Part shown: positions 36,191 through 46,380 of the stretch, piece after piece
How the letters are laid out: every line of letters starts with the position of its first letter
How positions within the stretch are numbered: position 1 is the stretch's first letter
Origin: an uncultured Clostridia bacterium
Lineage (GTDB): Bacteria; Bacillota; Clostridia; Oscillospirales; QAKW01
Reading direction: 5' to 3'
DNA length: 64,000 nt
NCBI GenBank assembly: GCA_944385895.1
Contig: CALWYZ010000002.1
Location: 1 to 64,000 of the forward strand
Notes under the pieces: generated by a model
Databases searched by the model: none
What the model saw: only the letters and a program-made list of their open reading frames with translations
Told to the model about the DNA's origin: nothing
Program-made: the position numbers and the translations under genes

Positions 36191-36373
36191 ATGGACGTTA
36201 ACGTCGGTGATATATTATTGATGAAAAAGCAGCATCCTTGCGGCAGCAAGCGGTTTGAAGTGCTGCGCGTCGGTATGGACTTCAGGATTCGCTGTACTGT
36301 CTGCGGTAGGGAAGTAATGGTTGCGCGCAATAAAATACAGAGAAACATCAAAAAAATAGAAAGCGGTGATTAG
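36191..36373 (+). CDS. DUF951 small zinc-ribbon-like protein
   Basis: 60 residues. VGDILLMKKQHPCGSKRFEV, FRIRCTVCGREVM and NKIQRNIKKI match DUF951, an about 65-residue family widespread in Firmicutes with CG and CxxC motifs. Its role is not established; it is often near translation or chromosome-segregation genes. GGAGGAAGT before the ATG is a strong ribosome site, and prfA begins 42 nt later. Confidence 0.93.
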   Translation: MDVNVGDILLMKKQHPCGSKRFEVLRVGMDFRIRCTVCGREVMVARNKIQRNIKKIESGD

Positions 36374-36415
36374 CCCGTATTTTTATAATAAAAAATAAAT
36401 GATTCGGAGAAGTAA

Positions 36416-37486
36416 ATGATAGAAAAAGTAAAAGAAATAAGTACGCATTATGACCAGCTTTCAAAAAAGCTTGCAGATCCAGATGTTGTCTCGGACCGGG
36501 CGGCTTATACAAAACTAATGCGCGAGCATAAGCATCTGACACCTATAATTGATAAGTATAATGAGTATGTTGCTCATGAAAAAAGCTATAAAGAGGCGAT
36601 GGAACTTCTTGAAACTGAATCAGACCCTGAACTTAAAAGTCTTGCGGAAGATACAATGCTTGCAGACAAGGAAGCTATTGCCAAGTGTGAAGAAGAACTG
36701 AAGATTTTATTGCTGCCGCATGATGAAAACGATGACAAGAATGTTATTATTGAAATTCGCGGCGGTGCAGGAGGCGAAGAGGCCGCTCTTTTTGCGGCGG
36801 ATCTGTACCGTATGTATACAATGTATGCAGAAACAAAGGGTTTTAAATACGAGGTTTTGAATCTGTATGAAACCGAGCTTGGCGGCATTAAGGAAATATC
36901 GTTTTTGGTAAGCGGAGAAGGTGCGTATTCCAGGTATAAATTTGAAAGCGGGGTTCACCGTGTCCAACGCGTTCCTGAGACTGAAAGCGGGGGAAGGATT
37001 CATACATCCACTGTTACTGTTGCAGTGCTTCCGGAGGCGGAGGAAGTGGATTTTGAGATAAACCCGGCGGATCTTGAAATTGATACATTTCGTTCATCCG
37101 GTGCAGGCGGTCAGCATGTAAATAAAACTGAAAGTGCAATAAGAATAACACATGTGCCAACAGGTCTGGTCGTAGAGTGTCAGGATGAACGCTCTCAGCA
37201 CAAAAATAAAGAAAGAGCTATGAAAATCTTGCGCTCCAGACTGGTTGAAATGGAGCGCGAGAAGCAAAACGCCGAGATTGCCAGTGAGCGTAAATCACAG
37301 GTTGGAACCGGCGACAGAAGTGAGCGTATAAGGACATATAATTTTCCGCAGGGAAGAGTGACAGATCACCGTATAGGACTTACTCTGTATAAATTGGAAC
37401 AGATTTTAAACGGAGCTCTTGATGAGCTTATAGATGCGCTCATAACAAACGATCAGGCGGAAAAGCTGAAGGGAACACAGGAATGA
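36416..37486 (+). CDS. prfA: Peptide chain release factor 1
   Basis: 356 residues. It reads UAG and UAA stop codons. The tripeptide anticodon is P187-E188-T189 (PxT class, not the SPF of RF2) and the peptidyl-tRNA hydrolysis GGQ motif is in [15 protein letters not shown] around 231-233. The N-terminal coiled region and the C-terminal [16 protein letters not shown] are complete. It precedes the sua5 gene with a 4-nt overlap. The methyltransferase prmC, usual at this spot, is absent here. Confidence 0.96.
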   Translation: MIEKVKEISTHYDQLSKKLADPDVVSDRAAYTKLMREHKHLTPIIDKYNEYVAHEKSYKEAMELLETESDPELKSLAEDTMLADKEAIAKCEEELKILLLPHDENDDKNVIIEIRGGAGGEEAALFAADLYRMYTMYAETKGFKYEVLNLYETELGGIKEISFLVSGEGAYSRYKFESGVHRVQRVPETESGGRIHTSTVTVAVLPEAEEVDFEINPADLEIDTFRSSGAGGQHVNKTESAIRITHVPTGLVVECQDERSQHKNKERAMKILRSRLVEMEREKQNAEIASERKSQVGTGDRSERIRTYNFPQGRVTDHRIGLTLYKLEQILNGALDELIDALITNDQAEKLKGTQE

Positions 37487-38532
37487 TAAATACTGTCATT
37501 GATAAAATCAGCCCTGATGACATAGATATTACATGCCTTAAAAAATATGCGGATATAATTAAGTCCGGGGGCCTTGTTGCATTCCCGACTGAAACGGTTT
37601 ACGGTCTGGGGGCCAATGCGTTGGACGATTTGGCTGTGCGGAAAATTTTTAAGGTAAAAAACCGCCCTGTAAATAATCCTTTGATAGCGCATATATGCAG
37701 TGCTGATATGCTTGATATTGTTGCCCGGGATGTGCCGGATCAGATGAAGATATTATTCGAATCTTTTTGGCCTGGAGCGCTTACCGTGGTTTTGCCAAAG
37801 CGGGCGTCAGTACCGTATTCGGTCACGGCCGGAGGGGAGACGGTTGCGGTGCGCTGCCCGTCCCATCCTATAGCAAATGAATTGATACGCCTGTCTGGTG
37901 TGCCTATTGTGGCACCGAGTGCAAATCTTTCCGGCAAACCGTCTCCCACATGCTTTGAACATGTTAATTCAGATCTTTGCGGTAAAGCGGAAGGAATAAT
38001 TGACGGCGGGGATTGCGATATCGGTATAGAAAGTACTGTAATTGTCCAAACCGGAGAAAAACAGCTGAAAATATTGAGGCCCGGTGCGGTGACTGACAGC
38101 ATGCTTAAAGATAAGGGCTTTGAGGTCGAAATTGATAAAAATGTATTTAGTCCGGTAATTGGCAACGCTCCTGTTGCGTCGCCTGGAATGCTGTATCGTC
38201 ATTATGCGCCGCGTGCAAAAATGGAGCTTGTTAGGGGACATGACGATAAGGTGATTGAATATATACGCTCTGAGATTAAAAAGAGCAAAGCTTGTGTCGG
38301 TGTGCTTTGCTTTGACGGGGAGAGCGTTCTGTTCGACGGTGCAGTGACTATCGAATATGGTTTGGCTTCGGACCCGCGGACATTGTCCAGAAAATTGTTT
38401 TATGCTTTGCGTGAGTTTGACAAAACCAATGTTGACAAAATATACGCAAGGATTATCGAGCCTTACGGTCTGGGCTTGGGAATTTATAATCGTATGCTGC
38501 GTGCGGCAAGCTTTAATGTGACCGCGCTCTGA
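37483..38532 (+). CDS. L-threonylcarbamoyladenylate synthase (Sua5 type)
   Basis: 349 residues, so the long Sua5 form with a C-terminal Rossmann-like domain rather than the short TsaC. It makes threonylcarbamoyl-AMP for t6A37 tRNA modification. The YrdC domain has [31 protein letters not shown] and [17 protein letters not shown]. The linker [16 protein letters not shown] is the Sua5 hallmark. ATG overlaps the prfA stop by 4 nt (translational coupling). Confidence 0.95.
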   Translation: MINTVIDKISPDDIDITCLKKYADIIKSGGLVAFPTETVYGLGANALDDLAVRKIFKVKNRPVNNPLIAHICSADMLDIVARDVPDQMKILFESFWPGALTVVLPKRASVPYSVTAGGETVAVRCPSHPIANELIRLSGVPIVAPSANLSGKPSPTCFEHVNSDLCGKAEGIIDGGDCDIGIESTVIVQTGEKQLKILRPGAVTDSMLKDKGFEVEIDKNVFSPVIGNAPVASPGMLYRHYAPRAKMELVRGHDDKVIEYIRSEIKKSKACVGVLCFDGESVLFDGAVTIEYGLASDPRTLSRKLFYALREFDKTNVDKIYARIIEPYGLGLGIYNRMLRAASFNVTAL

Positions 38533-38548
38533 AACGGAGGTGTTGAAT

Positions 38549-39133
38549 ATGTTTATTGTCGGAATCACAGGTCAGAGCGGGAGCGGTAAAACAACCGCGG
38601 CAGAAATATTATCCAGAAGGGGATTTTATCATATCGATTGCGATTTTATTGTACATAATAAAGTATATAAGAACACTCAGCTGCTCGAAAAGATTGCACA
38701 AAATTTTTCGGCTGACTGTGTCACTTCTGATGGAATAAACAGACGTAAGTTATCACGGCTTGTTTTTTCGGACAGAAAACAGTATGAAAAGCTTATGAAC
38801 ATTGTAATGCCGTTTGTTACAGATCAGATCAGACTTGAAATTAAATCTCAGACAGGACATGTCATAGTAGATGCGCCGCTGCTTTTTGAGTATGGACTCG
38901 AAAAACTCTGCGACTGTACAATAGGGGTTGTATCCGATAATATAGTACAAAGGATATGCATGCGTGACGGAATATCACAGCAAGAGGCGGCACAGCGTCT
39001 TGCAAATCAGAAAGATTCTCTATTTTACAGACGGCACTGCGATTATATAATAGAAAACAATTCTGATGTTGAGACACTTGAGGCGGCTGTCAATAAAATT
39101 GCAGATACAATATTGAAAGGAACAAGTTGTTGA
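38549..39133 (+). CDS. coaE: Dephospho-CoA kinase
   Basis: 194 residues. It phosphorylates dephospho-CoA in the last step of CoA synthesis. Walker A is GQSGSGKTT (residues 8-16); the conserved FYHIDCDFIVH, VDAPLLFEYGLE and RLANQKD lid region follow. The start at 38549 has GGAGG 8 nt upstream; a GTG at 38540 is too close to it. Confidence 0.95.
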   Translation: MFIVGITGQSGSGKTTAAEILSRRGFYHIDCDFIVHNKVYKNTQLLEKIAQNFSADCVTSDGINRRKLSRLVFSDRKQYEKLMNIVMPFVTDQIRLEIKSQTGHVIVDAPLLFEYGLEKLCDCTIGVVSDNIVQRICMRDGISQQEAAQRLANQKDSLFYRRHCDYIIENNSDVETLEAAVNKIADTILKGTSC

Positions 39134-39672
39134 GCACAAAATTATTACGAGTATTTTTTGTTGTCGCAGGTGTGCTGGCAGCATTTATTGTGTCGTTGGC
39201 ATTGATGAGAATAGTATATCCGCGAAAATATTCTCAGTTGGTATCACAATATGCTAAAGAGTACGGATTGAGTGAAAATTTAGTTTATGCAATAATAAAA
39301 TGTGAGAGCAATTTCAGACCGGATTCAGTGTCACATGCGGGCGCGATAGGTCTTATGCAAATTACTCCGGATACAATGCAATGGGCGGTAATGAAAGAGG
39401 GAAATACTTGTGCTGATACTGATACATTGTATGACGAAAATACAAATATAAAATATGGATGCTGTATCTATTCACTGTTTTTTGAAGAATTCGGGGATAT
39501 GTCTGTATCGCTTGCCGCATATAACGCAGGCAGAGGAAATGTTCTTGAGTGGCTTGCCGATAAGAAATATTCTGAAGATGGGATACTGCTAAAAAATGTA
39601 CCTTTTTCCGAAACTGCCAAATATATAAAAAAGGTAACAGCGGTAAAGCGAATATATGAACTTATATATTAG
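39127..39672 (+). CDS. Membrane-anchored lytic transglycosylase (SLT family)
   Basis: 181 residues. Residues 7-27 are a signal anchor. The SLT domain starts at YAKEYGLSENLVYAIIKCES, with catalytic Glu60, then GAIGLMQITPDTMQW and SLAAYNAGRGNV. It cleaves peptidoglycan glycan strands with formation of 1,6-anhydro ends. It starts at TTG (39127) or the next TTG (39130), overlapping the coaE stop, with AAAGGA upstream. An additional Cys pair (KYGCCIYSL) is unusual but not informative. Confidence 0.9.
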   Translation: MLSTKLLRVFFVVAGVLAAFIVSLALMRIVYPRKYSQLVSQYAKEYGLSENLVYAIIKCESNFRPDSVSHAGAIGLMQITPDTMQWAVMKEGNTCADTDTLYDENTNIKYGCCIYSLFFEEFGDMSVSLAAYNAGRGNVLEWLADKKYSEDGILLKNVPFSETAKYIKKVTAVKRIYELIY

Positions 39673-39684
39673 GAGGAAAAATAA

Positions 39685-41031
39685 ATGTCAGAAGATATCA
39701 CCTACAAAAAAGTAAATGTTTACGAGACAGATGCGGACGTTGAGCAAATATCAGAACTTGGCGATAAATATATTGAGTTTTTGAATAAATGCAAAACCGA
39801 GCGGGCGTGTGTTAGGTATTTTGTTGAAAAGGCGGAGAAAAATGGGTATAAGGCTCTGGATTTTAAATCCCCGCTCAAGCCTGGCGATAAGTTTTATGCA
39901 GTGAACAGAAGTAAATCCGTCTTTTTGGGAATAATGGGAAACGACCCTGAAAAAGACGGCATACACTATTGCGTTGCGCATATAGATTCTCCGCGTCTTG
40001 ACCTGAAGCCTCAGCCTCTTTGTGAGGACAGCGGTCTTGCACTTTTAAAGACCCATTATTATGGCGGTATTAAAAAATACCAGTGGACGGCTCTGCCGCT
40101 GCAAATGGAAGGAACAGTGGTGACAAGAGACGGAAAAACAATTGACTTATCCGATAATGATTACACTTTTTGCGTTACCGATCTTCTGCCGCATCTTGCG
40201 TCTGAACAGTCAGCAAAGACAGTTTCCAAGGCGATAGAGGGTGAAGACTTGAAAATCCTTTGCGGGTCGGTTTGTGCTGACACCGAAGAGTCTGATAAGG
40301 TCAAATATAATGTTCTTAAAATATTAAATAAGCGCTACGGGATTACAGAACGCGATCTTATCAGTGCAGAAATAAGTTTTGTACCAAAGCTTACAGCAAG
40401 CAGTGTCGGATTTGACAACAGTCTTATCGGTGCCTATGGTCACGATGACAGAATATGTGCGTGGACTGCCTTTGAGGCTCTTATGAATGCAAAGCCGAGC
40501 GGGCGTACTGTAATTGTAGCTCTTGTAGATAAAGAGGAGACCGGTTCTGACGGTGTTACCGGAATGCAGAGTGCATTTTTTGATATGGTTGCGGACAAGG
40601 TTTGTGAAAACTGCAATAGACATATTGCAAACTATAACAGTAAATGTCTGTCAGCGGATGTAAATGCTGCTTTTGACCCCATCTATCCGTCTGTTTTGGA
40701 CAAACAGAATGCGAGCATACTGGGTTGCGGACCGACTATTACAAAATATACCGGCGCGCGCGGAAAATCCGGTACATCTGATGCCTCAGCAGAAACAATG
40801 GCGTATTTTGCAAATCTGTTTGATAAAAACAAAGTTGTATGGCAGTCGGGACTTTTAGGTAAAGTCGATGCCGGAGGCGGAGGTACAGTTGCCAAGTATA
40901 TTGCAAACAGGAATATCGATACTGTTGATATCGGAGTGGGACTGCTGTCTATGCACGCTCCGTATGAGATAGCTTCAAAGGCAGATGTATATGAGACAGT
41001 AAGAGCCTTTAGGGTGTTTATGGAGGATTGA
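39685..41031 (+). CDS. M18 family zinc aminopeptidase
   Basis: 448 residues. M18 aminopeptidases are cytosolic dodecamers that cleave acidic or neutral N-terminal residues. The metal ligands are recognisable in YCVAHIDSPRLDLKP (His), YGHDDRICAWTAFEA (Asp), ALVDKEETGSDGVTG (Glu-Glu) and a C-terminal His in LLSMHAPYEI. Length and motif order fit the family. AGGAGGAA precedes the ATG. It is followed within 1 nt by the DUF1015 gene. Confidence 0.93.
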   Translation: MSEDITYKKVNVYETDADVEQISELGDKYIEFLNKCKTERACVRYFVEKAEKNGYKALDFKSPLKPGDKFYAVNRSKSVFLGIMGNDPEKDGIHYCVAHIDSPRLDLKPQPLCEDSGLALLKTHYYGGIKKYQWTALPLQMEGTVVTRDGKTIDLSDNDYTFCVTDLLPHLASEQSAKTVSKAIEGEDLKILCGSVCADTEESDKVKYNVLKILNKRYGITERDLISAEISFVPKLTASSVGFDNSLIGAYGHDDRICAWTAFEALMNAKPSGRTVIVALVDKEETGSDGVTGMQSAFFDMVADKVCENCNRHIANYNSKCLSADVNAAFDPIYPSVLDKQNASILGCGPTITKYTGARGKSGTSDASAETMAYFANLFDKNKVVWQSGLLGKVDAGGGGTVAKYIANRNIDTVDIGVGLLSMHAPYEIASKADVYETVRAFRVFMED

Positions 41032-41032
41032 T

Positions 41033-42271
41033 ATGAAAAATTACGGTTTTATACCTGCGGATATATTGCTTCCGGCAAATGCCGATATGACAAAATGGAG
41101 CTGTGTGGCGTGCGATCAGTATACAAGTGAACCGGATTATTGGGAAAGTGTAGAAAACATAGTGGGTGACAGTGTGTCTACGTTGCGTCTTATGCTTCCG
41201 GAAATATATCTTGATCAGGCTGATAAAAGATTTGATCAGATTACAGGCACGATGAAAAAATATATTGAAGACGGAATTTTTAAGGAAATAAAGAACAGTT
41301 TTGTATTTGTGGAAAGAACGCTGGCAAACGGGAAAATAAGATACGGACTTGTAGGCGCTATCGATCTTGAAATTTATGATTTTTGTGAGGGTACAAAATC
41401 TTTGTGCCGGCCGACGGAAGCTACTGTAACTTCACGTCTTCCCGCACGGGTGAAGGTACGCTCCAAAGCGATATTGGAAATGCCGCATATAATGATGCTG
41501 ATTGACGATCCGCAAAAAACCGTTATACAACCGTTTGCCGAACTGACAGGCAGCCTTGAAAAGCTTTATGATTTTAAGCTTATGATGAACAGCGGCTATA
41601 TAAAAGGCTATCGGGTAAACGGCAGATACGCAGACTATGCACTTAAAGCAATAGAAAAATTGTACATAGATTCTTGTGAAAACGATCCTATGCTGTTTGC
41701 TATGGGCGACGGCAACCACTCTCTTGCCGCGGCAAAACTGTATTACGAGCAGTTGAAAGAAAAATACGGACAAAAGGCTATAAATCACCCTGCAAGATAT
41801 GCACTTGTTGAGCTTGTCAATCTTCATGACAGCGCACTTGAGTTTGAACCTATACACAGAGTGCTGTTTGATGTTGATACGGAAAAATTCATGAAAGAGT
41901 TTAATAACTGCTGCGGTCTTAAAAGCGGGCAGCATGCCGGACAGACTTTTACTGTTGTAATCAACGGAAATGAAAGCAAGTATACTTTTACTTCTCCTAA
42001 AAGCTCAGTTACAGTCGGTAATATACAAAATTTCATTGATGATTATGTTTTGAAATACGGGGGCAAGACAGATTACATACACGGTGATGATGTTGTGAGA
42101 AGCCTTGCGTCAGTTCCGGATAGGATAGGTTTTTTGGTTGACGGTATAAGTAAAGACAGCTTTTTTGATGTCATAAAATCGGACGGAATCCTGCCGCGTA
42201 AGACATTTTCAATGGGTCATGCACAGGATAAAAGATTTTATCTTGAGTGCAGACTCATAAACAGGCTGTAA
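41033..42271 (+). CDS. DUF1015 family protein
   Basis: 412 residues. The family (PF06245) is widespread in anaerobes, with unproven biochemical function. Recognisable elements are the N-terminal WSCVACDQYTSEPDYW, then GLVGAIDLEIYDF, MFAMGDGNHSLAAAKLYYEQ and the end FDVIKSDGILPRKTFSMGHA. The GDGNHS motif suggests a nucleotide- or metal-binding site. It follows the M18 gene immediately with a ribosome site (GGAGG) inside the M18 end. A terminator ends the transcript. Confidence 0.85.
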   Translation: MKNYGFIPADILLPANADMTKWSCVACDQYTSEPDYWESVENIVGDSVSTLRLMLPEIYLDQADKRFDQITGTMKKYIEDGIFKEIKNSFVFVERTLANGKIRYGLVGAIDLEIYDFCEGTKSLCRPTEATVTSRLPARVKVRSKAILEMPHIMMLIDDPQKTVIQPFAELTGSLEKLYDFKLMMNSGYIKGYRVNGRYADYALKAIEKLYIDSCENDPMLFAMGDGNHSLAAAKLYYEQLKEKYGQKAINHPARYALVELVNLHDSALEFEPIHRVLFDVDTEKFMKEFNNCCGLKSGQHAGQTFTVVINGNESKYTFTSPKSSVTVGNIQNFIDDYVLKYGGKTDYIHGDDVVRSLASVPDRIGFLVDGISKDSFFDVIKSDGILPRKTFSMGHAQDKRFYLECRLINRL

Positions 42272-42282
42272 AAATAAAGACT

Positions 42283-42320
42283 ATCCGAATATTGATTAAA
42301 ACAATATTCGGATTTATTTT
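42283..42320 (+). terminator. Terminator after the DUF1015 gene
   Basis: A perfect 12-bp stem ATCCGAATATTG/CAATATTCGGAT, loop ATTAAAA, then TTATTTT. It closes the DUF951-to-DUF1015 run. Confidence 0.85.
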
Positions 42321-42445
42321 CTTATAATTATGCTTTAAAAAATAGTAGTTATTTTTTTATTGAAAAAATATATTTATATGTTAAACTAATAGTAAATATA
42401 GCAATAATTAGCAAGAAATTATATTATCGTGGTGGAATTGAATTT

Positions 42446-43432
42446 ATGAAAAAATTAGTATCACTTTTAATTATCGCGGCAATTTTATTCTCATTCGGAG
42501 GTTGTAATAAAGGCGGTAAGATCGTCTCTGTTGCTACTTCGGATACGTTGTCTTTTATTATAAAAAGCAACGGTACGGTAGAACCAATCGGTCTTGGTGA
42601 AAACGACACTTCAACAGATGGTTGGAAAAACATCAAGAAAATTGCGGTAGCTTTTAATTACATAACATATGAGGGCAGTGTTGCCGCTGCTTTAACAAAC
42701 GACGGCAAAGTTATGGTGAATTATTATGATTTTTCCAATAATGACGGAGTTGTTGAAAATACATATAATGCCGAAGAAAGCGGAAATTTTGAAAAAATAC
42801 TGGAATGTGAAAATGTAATAGATATCGCTACTGACGGCAAATATGTTTACGCTTTAAAGGATAACGGAGAAATTGTTTTAGACGTGTGTTCAAATATGTA
42901 TAATTCAAATTCTTTACCTGAATATGACTTTTCTGATTTTAAAGATATAAAAAGCATCTCTGCAGGTGATACATTTTTGGTCGGACTAAAAAATGACGGT
43001 ACGGTTGTTTCTGTAGGATACAGTGCTCTTGGCGGTACAAATGTTTCTGATTGGAAAGATATCACTGCAATTACCTCTGTGAATGAATATACAATAGGTG
43101 TTAAATCAGACGGAACTGTTATAGCGGCAAAATGTATAATTAATGACGATGATCATGACATGATAAAGACGTATAAACAAGATTATTATAATGCAGAAGG
43201 AGAACTCGACTTCGAGAACTGGACAGATATTAAAGATATAGCTTCAAGCGGCAGACATACTGTAGGTCTTAAATCAGACGGAACTGTTATAGCTGTAGGA
43301 AATAATGATGACGGACAGTGTGATGTAAGCGAATGGACTGATATAATTAAGATATCAGCTTGCAGGCATAATACATACGGTATCAAATCAGACGGAACTA
43401 TTGTTGTAGCCGGACGTGATCTTGAAGAATAA
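42446..43432 (+). CDS. Lipoprotein with RCC1-like beta-propeller repeats
   Basis: 328 residues. The signal sequence ends in a lipobox (FSFGGC, Cys20 region), so the protein should be lipid-anchored outside the membrane. The body repeats the motif WxDIxxIxxxxxxTxGLKSDGTVIAxG at intervals of about 40-55 residues (for example DFKDIKSISAGDTFLVGLKN, DIKDIASSGRHTVGLKSDG), typical of bacterial RCC1-type propellers. The ligand is unknown. GGTGGA lies about 9 nt before the ATG. The downstream membrane gene is in the same direction with a 75-nt gap and may be co-transcribed. Confidence 0.8.
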   Translation: MKKLVSLLIIAAILFSFGGCNKGGKIVSVATSDTLSFIIKSNGTVEPIGLGENDTSTDGWKNIKKIAVAFNYITYEGSVAAALTNDGKVMVNYYDFSNNDGVVENTYNAEESGNFEKILECENVIDIATDGKYVYALKDNGEIVLDVCSNMYNSNSLPEYDFSDFKDIKSISAGDTFLVGLKNDGTVVSVGYSALGGTNVSDWKDITAITSVNEYTIGVKSDGTVIAAKCIINDDDHDMIKTYKQDYYNAEGELDFENWTDIKDIASSGRHTVGLKSDGTVIAVGNNDDGQCDVSEWTDIIKISACRHNTYGIKSDGTIVVAGRDLEE

Positions 43433-43507
43433 AATACTGCATTTCCATAAAATGAATAGTATAAAATATTTTATATCTATTTGATAAAGTATCTCGGAGC
43501 CAAAAGA

Positions 43508-44167
43508 ATGTATAATATTGACGATAAACCTCAAAGAGCAATACTGAGAAAAGAAAATATTTACAGTGATATTAAACCGATTTTATACTATAATATGTTT
43601 TTGTGCGTATTATTTTCAACAGCAATGTGCAGTATGATTATGCCTTTTGTGATTTTATCGAGAAATACGTGGTGGCTGTATGTATTCTTGTTTCCCATTG
43701 CCGTAATACAGTTTTGTTACGGCTGGTGTTTTTGGAGATATGTTTTACAGTTATATCTTGCAAAAAAATTCAAGTTTAAGATTGAAGAGAGTAAAGTATA
43801 TGATAAGTTTCTCTCAGACCGTCACCATTGGTATAAGAGCATGGGAGTAATTGCTCCGCTTTCTGACGGTTTTTCGTTTGTTAATCTACAGAATTATTTT
43901 ATTACATACAGGGCACCTACTGACAGAGAAATATTTGAGCGAGTATATACGCGAAGAGTAATTTACTATTACAAATGGTGTCCTGATTATACTATGAATA
44001 ATTTTGAACTTTACAGAAGGACTGACCCCGGAGATGAATTCTATCTGATAACATATGAGGGGAAAAATTTAATTACGCGTTTTTTGCTGACTGACAAAGT
44101 CTTTTTCAAAAATTATAGATATATAATGGTTTACAATAAAAAGTTTTTTGAATATAAAGATGTGTAA
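43508..44167 (+). CDS. Two-pass membrane protein of unknown function
   Basis: 219 residues from the ATG at 43508, which has CGGAG 8 nt upstream; the frame extends to a TTG at 43481 without a ribosome site. Two hydrophobic segments lie at about 35-58 and 62-85 (VLFSTAMCSMIMPFVIL; WLYVFLFPIAVIQFCYG). The remainder is basic, rich in Tyr and Phe, and predicted cytoplasmic (YYYKWCPDY, VFFKNYRYIMVY). I do not recognise the family; the TM-pair plus beta-rich C-terminus resembles small stress or YcxB-like proteins. The stop codon lies within the terminator stem. Confidence 0.7.
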   Translation: MYNIDDKPQRAILRKENIYSDIKPILYYNMFLCVLFSTAMCSMIMPFVILSRNTWWLYVFLFPIAVIQFCYGWCFWRYVLQLYLAKKFKFKIEESKVYDKFLSDRHHWYKSMGVIAPLSDGFSFVNLQNYFITYRAPTDREIFERVYTRRVIYYYKWCPDYTMNNFELYRRTDPGDEFYLITYEGKNLITRFLLTDKVFFKNYRYIMVYNKKFFEYKDV

Positions 44168-44200
44168 AGGCAAATAGCCTTTACACATCTCATTTTATTT
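44159..44200 (+). terminator. Terminator overlapping the stop codon of the membrane protein gene
   Basis: Perfect 13-bp stem GATGTGTAAAGGC/GCCTTTACACATC, loop AAATA, then TCATTTTATTT. The TAA stop is in the 5' arm. Confidence 0.85.
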
Positions 44201-44302
44201 ATAAGAAAACCATCATCAGAGATTGCAGCTTCAACAAGATATATTATTAACAAAAAAATTTCCTGATTTAGACTGGCTATGGGTTTGCCAGCTACAGTAA
44301 AA

Positions 44303-44400
44303 AAAGCCCCCTTAGGACACCCGGTAAAAAAGCTGCTTGTTCAGACTTTTTTAACAAGCCTGTAGACTTTTGCGGTCGTGTACCCTAAGGGGTCAATGTA
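44303..44400 (-). ncRNA. Candidate structured RNA or extended terminator
   Basis: On the minus strand ACCCCTTAGGG pairs with CCTAAGGGGG about 85 nt later; within it CAC/GTG, CCG/CGG and AAAAG/CTTTT can pair, capped by GCTTGTT/AACAAGC. The 3' arm is followed by TTTTTTT. It lies 43 nt after the stop of the P-loop gene, so it could be that gene's terminator with an unusually elaborate stem, or a processed RNA. It fits no riboswitch or small RNA family I know. Confidence 0.45.
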
Positions 44401-44442
44401 AACTACCGTCTGTGATGGCAGTTATGATTTGAGGAAAACTTA

Positions 44443-44847
44443 TTATATCATATATTTTTTGACTGATTCAGGAACATTCTGCAAATCTGCCGAAACAAGA
44501 ACAGTTATAACGACGTCTCCTGCCGTGGCGTTAAGATCGGCAAGCACCTCACCCAGTTTTTCCAGATCATTTCCGGTTATCTTAAGCATTCCGTCAACAA
44601 ATATAGAAGAAATATCATAATTGCATGCCAAAAGGCCTTTGATAAATCCGCAAAATGCATCAAAACCTTTTATGTTATAGTCTAATATGTTTATAAGTCT
44701 GACCTGAGAGGAAATATCATATTTAAGACCGTCTCCGTACTCCAGACATACGATATGTCCCTTTTCTGCATCCACAGCGGAATTTACCATTTCAATAAGT
44801 CGTTTGGTTTTTCCGGTGCCCTTTGTTCCGATAATTGCTTTGATCAT
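44443..44847 (-). CDS. Small P-loop protein (clostridial conserved family)
   Basis: 134 residues. Residues 1-13 contain a Walker A motif (IIGTKGTGKTKRLI). Other conserved parts are GHIVCLEYGDGLKYDI, FIKGLLACNYDISSIFVDG (with a Walker B-like FVDG) and the end PESVKKYMI. I recall this as a compact clostridial family often annotated twitching motility protein PilT by weak similarity; no pilus genes are here. The function is unknown. AAAGGAG lies about 7 nt before the ATG at 44847. Confidence 0.8.
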   Translation of the reverse strand: MIKAIIGTKGTGKTKRLIEMVNSAVDAEKGHIVCLEYGDGLKYDISSQVRLINILDYNIKGFDAFCGFIKGLLACNYDISSIFVDGMLKITGNDLEKLGEVLADLNATAGDVVITVLVSADLQNVPESVKKYMI

Positions 44848-44982
44848 GTTGAAACTCCTTTCACCGCGGTAGCGGGGGTTAAATTACAAGTATCCGCGTC
44901 CGTTTTGACTTAACAAAATTGATATATATCTGTAGATAACATAAAATTTTTAAAGGTCCGGACACAGCAATACAGGTCTTTA

Positions 44983-46314
44983 TTATCTGCCGATTTTTTT
45001 CATTATTTCGGCTGTTTCCTTTTCATAGCCTGGCTTTCCTAATAAAGCAAACATATTCTTCTTGTAAGCCTCAACGCCGGGCTGGTCAAACGGGTTGATA
45101 CCAAGCAAATACCCCGAAAGTGCACATGCTTTTTCAAAGAAATACACAAGGTATCCAAAATTATATTCATCATATTTGTCAAATTCAAGTATAATATTCG
45201 GGACCCCACCGTCGGTGTGAGCAAGAACAGTTCCCAAAAATGCGTTGTCGTTGACATACTGTACCGTTTTACCTGCCAAAAAGTTAAGTCCGTCAATATT
45301 TCCGTTTACCTCTTGAAGAGTTATATTACGCTTTACCTGTTTTGCCTTTAAAACGGTTTCAAAGATATTCCGGCTGCCTTCCTGAATAAATTGACCAAGA
45401 GAATGCAGGTCTGTTGAAAAGTTGGCGGCGGATGGGAAAATACCCTTGTTGTCCTTGCCTTCGCTTTCAGCCATAAGCTGTTTAAACCATTCGCCGAAGT
45501 AGACCGCGCACGGCTCATAACTGATAAGCATTTCTATATTTTTGTTTTTTCTCAGCAGAATGTTTCTGTCTATTGCATATTTGTAGCATTCATTGTCATA
45601 GGTGAGAAAATCGCATCTGGCATCTTCCGCTCCGCGAAGCATCTCATCTATATCTGCTCCTGAAACTGCAATGGGCAGCAGACCAACTGCAGTTAGTACG
45701 GAATAACGTCCGCCCACATCGTCAGGTACGACAAATGTTTCGTAACCCTGCTCGTCAGCGAGGGCTTTTAAAGTTCCTTTGGCCTTGTCGGTAGTTACAA
45801 AAATGTGATCTTTTGCGACTTCCGTACCGTATTTCTTTTCCGCCAGCTCTTTAAAAATTCTGAAAGCAATTGCCGGTTCAGTGGTTGTGCCTGATTTGGA
45901 AATAACATTTATGGAAAAATCCTTACCGTCGCACAAATCAATAATATCATTCAGATAATCTGCACTGATGTTATTTCCTGCAAAATAAATTTCCGGTGTG
46001 CTTTTTCTCAGGTTGTTATATAACTGGGAATGAACAAATTCAATAGCCGCTCTTGCCCCCAGATATGATCCTCCGATACCGATAACGATAAGAATATCTG
46101 AATTGCTTTTGATTTTTTCCGCTGCCGCTTTTATTCTGACAAATTCATCTTTGTCATAATTGAGAGGAAGGTCAAGCCAGCCCAAAAAGTCATTTCCCTG
46201 TCCTTTTTTTGAATGAAGAAGGTTATGGGCAACCTCGACATATGGCGTTAAATACTCGCGTTCTGATTCGCTTATAAACAAATCCACATATTTTCTGTTT
46301 ACAGATACAGACAT
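44983..46314 (-). CDS. pgi: Glucose-6-phosphate isomerase
   Basis: 443 residues from the ATG at 46314, with AAGGAGAG about 10 nt upstream. It interconverts glucose-6-P and fructose-6-[31 protein letters not shown] and [14 protein letters not shown] bind the sugar phosphate; the base Glu is in [11 protein letters not shown] and the conserved His in STDLHSLGQ. The length is that of Firmicute PGI (about 450). The carboxypeptidase gene lies 66 nt upstream in the same direction without a clear terminator. Confidence 0.96.
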   Translation of the reverse strand: MSVSVNRKYVDLFISESEREYLTPYVEVAHNLLHSKKGQGNDFLGWLDLPLNYDKDEFVRIKAAAEKIKSNSDILIVIGIGGSYLGARAAIEFVHSQLYNNLRKSTPEIYFAGNNISADYLNDIIDLCDGKDFSINVISKSGTTTEPAIAFRIFKELAEKKYGTEVAKDHIFVTTDKAKGTLKALADEQGYETFVVPDDVGGRYSVLTAVGLLPIAVSGADIDEMLRGAEDARCDFLTYDNECYKYAIDRNILLRKNKNIEMLISYEPCAVYFGEWFKQLMAESEGKDNKGIFPSAANFSTDLHSLGQFIQEGSRNIFETVLKAKQVKRNITLQEVNGNIDGLNFLAGKTVQYVNDNAFLGTVLAHTDGGVPNIILEFDKYDEYNFGYLVYFFEKACALSGYLLGINPFDQPGVEAYKKNMFALLGKPGYEKETAEIMKKIGR

Positions 46315-46380
46315 GTCAGTAATGCTCTCCTTTTTATCCTTATGTCTGTATAATACCATATCTTAATTATTTATTCAAGA

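Noticed and set aside
44279-44365. Short plus-strand ORF (28 codons, starting MGLPATVKK)
   Set aside because: No ribosome site, and it overlaps the hairpin on the opposite strand; its open frame is explained by the structured sequence.
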